DNA of 30,091 bases. Origin: Symbiodinium natans (taxonomy: Eukaryota; Sar; Dinophyceae; Suessiales; Symbiodiniaceae). Of this stretch, positions 25,030 through 30,091 are shown one piece after another; within the stretch, counting starts at the first letter, position 1, and every line of letters begins with the position of its first letter. The notes under the pieces are model-generated. The model searched no databases. It worked only from the letters and a program-made list of their open reading frames with translations, and was not told the origin of the DNA. A program made the translations under genes and the position numbers. The stretch is from the NCBI GenBank assembly GCA_905221605.1, contig CAJNDS010001181.1:1-30091 (forward strand). The letters run 5' to 3'.

Positions 25030-25081
25030 TTAATATTAATTAAATTTCTAGTTAATATTAATTCTGAGTGCTAATGAGATT

Positions 25082-25990
25082 TTGGAGAAGATATATTACG
25101 ATTTGGAAAGAGGATACGGGTCAGTAAGAAGTTTATATGAAGAAGCAAATAAAGACGGAGCGGGTGTAACCTTCCAATATGTTAAGGACTGGGTTAAGAA
25201 ACAAACAACTCAAAGGAGAAATTATAAGAATTATAACAGTTATTCGGCGCCTTATGCTAGAGCAGTTTATAGTGTTGATATTATGGATATGGTTAGTTTA
25301 ATGAAAGACACTGACACTTTTAAGAAAGAGTATAAGCGGTATGCGTTGTTATGTATTGATAATTTTAGTAAGAAAATTCATATCGTGCCTATGGAGAACC
25401 GAGACGGTGAAACAGTGTATAATGCTTTTATGGAGTGCTTTAAGGTTATGGGTTATCCTAATAGTATTTATTCGGATGATGATGGGGCGTTTAACTATAA
25501 GAAACTACAGGATTATTTGAAAGGGGAAGGCATTGACCATATAGTAACTTTAACACACGCGAACGTAGCAGAGAGAGCAATTAGAACTATTAAGAAAATG
25601 ATTACTGATAGAGCGTTAGTAACGAAAGGAGCATGGACGATTTTATTACAACCAGTATTAAACAAATATAATAAACAAATGAAACACTCAACCACAGATA
25701 TGACTCCAGACGAAGCGCATAAGGACGAAAACGCGGTGAAAGTGAAGGCAAACTCGGTATTGAAAGAAAAGTATTTAAGAAAGTATCCAAAGGTAGAAGT
25801 CGGGGATAAGGTGAAAGTATTTGTAAAAGGAAAGGGCAACTACACATCAAGAAAAGAATCGCGCAATCAATGGAGCGAACAAACATACACGGTTAAGGAA
25901 ATAGGCAGAGACCTACAGCTCAATAAACACTATATCCTAGAAGGTAAAACTAAAAAATATAATAGACACGAAATACTATTAATTAATTAA
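25082..25990 (+). CDS. Retroviral-type (rve) integrase, start codon unclear (about 302 aa)
   Basis: This is a Polinton-type DDE integrase that would insert the element by strand transfer. The N-terminal LEKIYYDLERGYGSVRSLY segment is the usual family start. The catalytic core has Asp66 in YSVDIMDM, Asp132 in YSDDDGAF and Glu164 in ANVAERAIRTIKK. The C-terminal part, VGDKVKVFVKG...YTVKEI, is the SH3-like DNA-binding module. The core triad is present. The frame is open from 25052 (after TAG 25049) but has no ATG at the right place: the ATG at 25074 is in another phase, and 25082 is TTG. Either a base has been lost just after the ATG or translation starts at a non-ATG codon. A TCTAG/AT-rich promoter precedes it. 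Confidence 0.88.
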   Translation: MEKIYYDLERGYGSVRSLYEEANKDGAGVTFQYVKDWVKKQTTQRRNYKNYNSYSAPYARAVYSVDIMDMVSLMKDTDTFKKEYKRYALLCIDNFSKKIHIVPMENRDGETVYNAFMECFKVMGYPNSIYSDDDGAFNYKKLQDYLKGEGIDHIVTLTHANVAERAIRTIKKMITDRALVTKGAWTILLQPVLNKYNKQMKHSTTDMTPDEAHKDENAVKVKANSVLKEKYLRKYPKVEVGDKVKVFVKGKGNYTSRKESRNQWSEQTYTVKEIGRDLQLNKHYILEGKTKKYNRHEILLIN

Positions 25991-25994
25991 TATA

Positions 25995-26024
25995 TACTTA
26001 AAGACATAGCGCCCTAGTATATTA
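25995..26024 (+). promoter_or_regulatory. Early-type promoter motif of the copy-3 CxxC gene
   Basis: TACTTAAAGACATAGCGCCC followed by TAGTATATTA ends six bases before the ATG at 26030. It nearly equals the motif ahead of the 4963 gene at the other end of the element. Confidence 0.6.
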
Positions 26025-26029
26025 TAGTA

Positions 26030-26692
26030 ATGAGTGATAGTGAAAGCGTTGTAACAGTAGATTATAACATTGAGAAAGAGATTGAGTATGGTCGTAAATT
26101 AATAAAGGATGATATTAAAAACTGTAAGAACTGTAAATTAATATATTATCAGTTGAAGAATAACTTTAATGTATTTACTGATGGTGTAAATGAGAATATC
26201 TTTTCCTATATCGGATGTAGTGACTGTGTATCAAGAAACTATTATTTAGATTATGATGTTTCCATCCTTATTTATAGTTTAGTAAGAAACAATGAGTATC
26301 CTGAACATAGAGATATAATATTACAGGTGTTGAGCGGTTTTAACCCTAACTTTTGCTGTGCTAGTATTTATGCTAATGTTTATGTAGATGATGTTTATAT
26401 ATATGAAACTGACTTTTGTGAAAAATATAGCGAGTTGTATAATAAACAAATACATGACAAATTTGAAGACGCTTATAATCATTATTTTAATGAGAAGAAA
26501 GTAAAAGAACTGAAAGAACTATTGGTAACTAAATATAATGAATGTGAATATTATAGTAATATAGTTGATTTAAAACAGTATCTGTATCATTATTTAAGAA
26601 TATTTTCAATGATAACTACATATTTAAATAAACGGCAAGTCTTTTATGATTTAATACAATGGTTAAAATTCATCGTTATTGACCAACCATAA
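26030..26692 (+). CDS. CxxC...CxxC family protein, copy 3 (220 aa)
   Basis: This is a paralogue of the outward-reading genes at the left end. It shares the MSDSES start of copy 2, then has CKNC near residue 34 and CSDC near residue 64, followed by a Tyr/Asp/Asn-rich helical region. An NEYPEHRDI segment is equivalent to the FPSYE segments of copies 1 and 2. Extra Cys residues (NFCCAS, DFCEKY) are private to this copy. It reads outward towards the right inverted repeat. The promoter is early-type. The function is unknown; zinc binding is inferred from the paired Cys. Confidence 0.75.
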   Translation: MSDSESVVTVDYNIEKEIEYGRKLIKDDIKNCKNCKLIYYQLKNNFNVFTDGVNENIFSYIGCSDCVSRNYYLDYDVSILIYSLVRNNEYPEHRDIILQVLSGFNPNFCCASIYANVYVDDVYIYETDFCEKYSELYNKQIHDKFEDAYNHYFNEKKVKELKELLVTKYNECEYYSNIVDLKQYLYHYLRIFSMITTYLNKRQVFYDLIQWLKFIVIDQP

Positions 26693-26727
26693 TATTATTA
26701 ACTAACAAATAATATTATAGTTAAAAA

Positions 26728-26757
26728 TACTTAAAGACAAAACGCCTTAGAATAGTA
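26728..26757 (+). promoter_or_regulatory. Early-type promoter motif of the copy-4 CxxC gene
   Basis: TACTTAAAGACAAAACGCCT followed by TAGAATAGTA lies eight bases ahead of the ATG at 26766. It matches the other copies in both the TACTTAAAGA part and the GCCYTA part. Confidence 0.6.
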
Positions 26758-26765
26758 AGAGGAAA

Positions 26766-27122
26766 ATGAGTATATTTAAGTATGAAAATTGCCATGTGTG
26801 TAAATCTATTAAGGGGAATAGAAAAGCCATTCTAAATAAGATATTACCTGAAAATATAGGTAATGAAGTAGTTGATTATCTACAATGTAAAAAGTGTGAG
26901 AAACTAAAACATCATGACAATAACTTTAGTGATGAATATCCAAGATTTGGTATAGAATTGAGTAAAGTAGAAAAGCAGTTCTTCTTATTGATAAAGATTA
27001 ATCCGAAATCATTCATAGACGACAGGATAAGAAAGAGAAGTATCATGAAACAACAAATGAAAGAATTAATTAAAGCAAGAGGGGCTAAAGATAAAAAAAG
27101 TATTAAACTCATTTGTTCATAA
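26766..27122 (+). CDS. CxxC...CxxC family protein, copy 4, N-terminal part (118 aa)
   Basis: This is the fourth family member, with CHVC near residue 9 and CKKC near residue 41, then a YPRFGIELSKVE segment corresponding to the YPEHRD/FPSYE region of its relatives. The frame ends soon after a run of seven A (27093-27099). From that run onward a second frame is open to 27381 and continues the protein, so the gene very probably carries a one-base slip in the A run. The last eight or so residues of this frame are then spurious. It reads outward towards the right terminal repeat. Confidence 0.7.
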   Translation: MSIFKYENCHVCKSIKGNRKAILNKILPENIGNEVVDYLQCKKCEKLKHHDNNFSDEYPRFGIELSKVEKQFFLLIKINPKSFIDDRIRKRSIMKQQMKELIKARGAKDKKSIKLICS

Positions 27123-27162
27123 TGCTGATGTATTTGGTATTGTTGGAGATTTTCTTACCAAT

Positions 27163-27381
27163 ATGTGGAGCGAAGGAAGCACAAAACGTCTTGTAGGTTA
27201 TCATATGAACTCATTTTTATCTGGCACTTATGTTTATGCTAAAACAGAATATGAAAACTTAGACCTGTTTTATAAAGTGGTTGTAATGTATATTGATTAC
27301 ATATTAGAAGATTATGCTTGCTATATTGATAGAAATAAAATAAATAAATATATTGATAAAGTATTTAATCCCTTTGAATAA
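27163..27381 (+). CDS. CxxC family protein, copy 4, shifted C-terminal part
   Basis: The open frame actually begins at the A run near 27093-27099, upstream of the first ATG at 27163, and is phase-shifted against the first part. It encodes a helical, Tyr- and Phe-rich stretch (FGIVGDFLTNM..., then VVMYIDYILEDYACYID) similar in composition to the C-terminal halves of the other family members. Its stop is directly against the inner border of the right inverted repeat, just as copy 1 ends at the left one. As an independent protein it would have no promoter. Confidence 0.55.
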   Translation: MWSEGSTKRLVGYHMNSFLSGTYVYAKTEYENLDLFYKVVVMYIDYILEDYACYIDRNKINKYIDKVFNPFE

Positions 27382-27384
27382 ATC

Positions 27385-27900
27385 AACCATAACATTATTA
27401 TTAATATAATGAAATGGTTGAACTGACTAATAAACCCTAGGAATAACCCAAAGTTAAACAATGTCTAACCCATACTAAGCCCAGACTAGGCTTTATGTTA
27501 GGCTTTTCTACGAACCGCCTAACTAAAGTCAATTATAGCCTAACCCAGAGACCGAAAATAACGAAGCAACCTACCGAAACCAAATGTTAAGAATAACTAC
27601 TAGGCCTAAAAATGAAAACATAACAGGGGAAACAAATACTTAAAATAAATTATCACCCCTAGGGTCAAGCACTAAAACGAATGAGGAACCAAACCCAGAC
27701 AAAACGAATAAGACGACCCGAAGAAAAAACGAATAAGACGACCATAGCAAGAAGACAGACCCCAGAGTCAATAATATAGAAACGGGGAAGGCGACAAGGT
27801 CAAACAACAAGTAGGAGACAGTGTTGAAAAGACACAAAACAAACCAGACACCCAACATACAATGACCCATGACCTCACAATCCCCCTTTCCACTATTTTT
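27385..27900 (-). repeat. Right terminal inverted repeat of the Polinton
   Basis: This is the reverse complement of 3233-3748, ending CCCCCTTTCCACTATTTTT against the satellite. It is nearly identical to the left copy. It contains the mirror copy of the 76-aa hydrophobic frame. Confidence 0.92.
27640..27870 (-). CDS. Small hydrophobic protein within the right terminal repeat (76 aa, doubtful)
   Basis: This is the mirror copy of the 3263-3493 frame, also reading inward, with Val for Ile near residue 38 and Val for Ala near residue 52. The same reservations apply: it may be only a composition effect of a repeat kept similar by exchange. Confidence 0.25.
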   Translation of the reverse strand: MGHCMLGVWFVLCLFNTVSYLLFDLVAFPVSILLTLGSVFLLWSSYSFFLRVVLFVLSGFGSSFVLVLDPRGDNLF

Positions 27901-27906
27901 TCCCCC
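27901..27906. repeat. Probable target-site duplication, right (TCCCCC)
   Basis: This lies directly outside the right terminus and differs by one base from CCCCCC at 3227-3232. The satellite resumes with GCTCTCGGG in correct phase. Confidence 0.6.
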
Positions 27907-30091
27907 GCTCTCGGGAACTACGACCCCTCCCAGCGTTCCACCCGTGGAACTACGACCCCTCCCAGTGTTCCACCCGTGGAACTAGTAAAGGGCCCACCCT
28001 CTCTCCAGGCCAGTTTGCTTATCAAGTAAAGGGCCCCCCGCTCTCGGGAACTACGACCCCTCCCAGTGTTCCACCCGTGGAACTACGACCCCTCCCAGTG
28101 TTCCACCCGTGGAACTAGTAAAGGGCCCACCCTCTCTCCAGGCCAGTTTGCTGATCAAGTAAAGGCCCCCCGCTCTCGGGAACTACGACCCCTCCCAGTG
28201 TTCCACCCGTGGAACTACGACCCCTCCCAGTGTTCCACCCGTGGAACTAGTAAAGGGCCCACCCTCTCTCCAGGCCAGTTTGCTGATCAAGTAAAGGGCC
28301 CCCCGCTCTCGGGAACTACGACCCCTCCCAGTGTTCCACCCGTGGAACTACGACCCCTCCCAGTGTTCCACCGGTGGAACTAGTAAAGGGCCCACCCTAT
28401 CAAGTAAAGGGCCCCCCGCTCTCGGGAACTACGACCCCTCCCAGTGTTCCACCCGTGGAACTACGACCCCTCCCAGTGTTCCACCCGTGGAACTAGTAAA
28501 GGGCCCACCCTCTCTCCAGGCCAGTTTGCTGATCACTGATCAAGTAAAGGGCCCCCCGCTCTCGGGAACTACGACCCCTCCCAGTGTTCCACCCGTGGAA
28601 CTAGTAAAGGGCCCACCCTCTCTCCAGGCCAGTTTGCTGATCAAGTAAAGGCCCCCCCGCTCTCGGGAACTACGACCCCTCCCAGTGTTCCACCCGTGGA
28701 ACTACGACCCCTCCCAGTGTTCCACCCGTGGAACTAGTAAAGGGCCCACCCTCTCTCCAGGCCAGTTTGCTGATCAAGTAAAGGGCCCCCCGCTCTCGGG
28801 AACTACGACCCCTCCCAGTGTTCCACCCGTGGAACTACGACCCCTCCCAGTGTTCCACCCGTGGAACTAGTAAAGGGCCCACCCTCTCTCCAGGCCAGTT
28901 TGCTGATCAAGTAAAGGGCCCCCCGCTCTCGGGAACTACGACCCCTCCCAGTGTTCCACCCGTGGAACTACGACCCCTCCCAGTGTTCCACCCGTGGAAC
29001 TAGTAAAGGGCCCACCCTCTCTCCAGGCCAGTTTGCTGATCAAGTAAAGGGCCCCCCCGCTCTCGGGAACTACGACCCCTCCCAGTGTTCCACCCGTGGA
29101 ACTACGACCCCTCCCAGTGTTCCACCCGTGGAACTAGTAAAGGGCCCACCCTCAGTTTGCTGATCAAGTAAAGGGCCCCCCGCTCTCGGGAACTACGACC
29201 CCTCCCAGTGTTCCACCCGTGGAACTACGACCCCTCCCAGTGTTCCACCCGTGGAACTAGTAAGGGCCCACCCTCTCTCCAGGCCAGTTTGCTGATCAAG
29301 TAAAGGGCCCCCCGCTCTCGGGAACTACGACCCCTCCCAGTGTTCCACCCGTGGAACTACGACCCCTCCCAGTGTTCCACCCGTGGAACTAGTAAAGGGC
29401 CCACCCTCTCTCCAGGCCAGTTTGCTGATCAAGTAAAGGGCCCCCCGCTCTCGGGAACTACGACCCCTCCCAGTGTTCCACCCGTGGAACTACGACCCCT
29501 CCCAGTGTTCCACCCGTGGAACTAGTAAAGGGCCCACCCTCTCTCCAGGCCAGTTTGCTGATCAAGTAAAGGGCCCCCCGCTCTCGGGAACTACGACCCC
29601 TCCCAGTGTTCCACCCGTGGAACTACGACCCCTCCCAGTGTTCCACCCGTGGAACTAGTAAAGGGCCCACCCTCTCTCCAGGCCAGTTTGCTGATCAAGT
29701 AAAGGGCCCCCCGCTCTCGGGAACTACGACCCCTCCCAGTGTTCCACCCGTGGAACTACGACCCCTCCCAGTGTTCCACCCGTGGAACTAGTAAAGGTCC
29801 CACCCTCTCTCCAGGCCAGTTTGCTGATCAAGTAAAGGGCCCCCCGCTCTCGGGAACTACGACCCCTCCCAGTGTTCCACCCGTGGAACTACGACCCCTC
29901 CCAGTGTTCCACCCGTGGCACTAGTAAAGGGCCCACCCTCTCTCCAGGCCAGTTTGCTGATCAAGTAAAGGGCCCCCCGCTCTCGGGAAGTACGACCCCT
30001 CCCAGTGTTCCACCCGTGGAACTACGACCCCTCCCAGTGTTCCACCCGCGGAACTAGTAAAGGGCCCACCCTCTCTCCAGGCCAGTTTGCT
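27901..30091. repeat. Host GC-rich satellite array, right flank (133-bp unit)
   Basis: This is the same satellite in the same orientation as on the left. From about 28685 to the window end the 133-bp unit repeats with little change (unit starts 133 bp apart at 28685, 28818 and 28951, and again at 29340, 29473, 29606, 29739 and 29872). The segment next to the element has shortened and rearranged units, for example near 28390-28540 and 29150. The array runs off the window end. No gene is present. Confidence 0.95.

Larger units (their letters stand above)
3233..27900. mobile_element. Polinton/Maverick-type endogenous dsDNA virus (about 24.7 kb)
   Basis: The element is bounded by inverted repeats of about 516 bp and inserted in a satellite whose phase continues across it. 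It encodes the hallmark set: protein-primed PolB with an endonuclease VII-like zinc segment, retroviral-type integrase, A32-like packaging ATPase, double-jelly-roll major capsid protein and penton protein. It also carries two GIY-YIG nucleases, an S74-chaperoned fibre, a lipase and four CxxC-rich paralogues. Base composition is strongly AT-rich, against the GC-rich flanks. Gene density is viral, with gaps of often 20-40 bp. Several genes are broken, so this copy is probably not autonomous. Adintovirus, Polinton-like virus and virophage-related labels all remain possible without phylogeny. Confidence 0.93.

Noticed and set aside
3233-27900. Retrotransposon or retrovirus because of the rve integrase
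   Set aside because: There is no reverse transcriptase, gag or long terminal direct repeat; PolB, capsid and packaging ATPase define a Polinton-type DNA element.
1-30091. tRNA or rRNA genes
   Set aside because: No cloverleaf with conserved T-loop bases and no rRNA core sequence was seen on either strand.

Overview
The window is eukaryotic nuclear DNA. It holds one integrated, AT-rich, Polinton/Maverick-type (adintovirus- or virophage-like) dsDNA element of about 24.7 kb (3233-27900), sitting inside a GC-rich host satellite array (1-3232 and 27901-30091). The satellite runs in the same orientation and in exact phase on both sides of the element. The junctions carry CCCCCC (left) and TCCCCC (right), consistent with a slightly decayed 6-bp target-site duplication. 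The element has about 516-bp terminal inverted repeats. The host cannot be named from this sequence; nothing looks like a cellular gene.

Layout of the element, left to right: inverted repeat; two minus-strand genes of a CxxC...CxxC family (3755-4963); a 22-bp tandem repeat block (5079-5308); a protein-primed family B DNA polymerase region spread over three or four overlapping frames (5368-9143); small minus-strand genes (9451-10230); an A32/FtsK-like packaging ATPase (10267-11040); a GIY-YIG endonuclease (11074-11814); a coiled-coil protein; a frameshifted fibre-like gene ending in a peptidase S74 chaperone domain (12083-14403); a second GIY-YIG gene (14435-15046); the major capsid gene (15144-19544), split by a 2,779-bp inserted element (15727-18505); a small gene; a lipase-like virion gene (19801-20769); the penton/minor capsid gene (20812-21672); a run of probable structural or regulatory genes (21765-25029); a retroviral-type integrase (25082-25990); two more CxxC...CxxC family genes (26030-27381); and the right inverted repeat.

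Together these make an almost complete virus-like gene set: replication (PolB), integration (INT), packaging (ATPase), capsid (MCP, penton), a host-attachment fibre and a membrane-active lipase. No recognisable Ulp1/adenovirus-like maturation protease was found. Two promoter classes can be seen. TACTTAAAGA with a downstream CCYTA-type element lies ahead of the CxxC genes, and TACTTAAAGA alone lies ahead of the polymerase region (probably early). TCTAA in AT-rich DNA lies just ahead of the capsid, penton, ATPase and other structural genes (probably late, and reminiscent of the TCTA late motif known from mavirus and its giant-virus partner CroV).

The copy looks defective. The capsid gene carries a transposon with a clean 8-bp duplication. 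PolB, the fibre gene, one CxxC gene, the gene at 22354 and the integrase start all show frame breaks of one or a few bases. Several lie in short homopolymers, so assembly errors must be separated from true decay.
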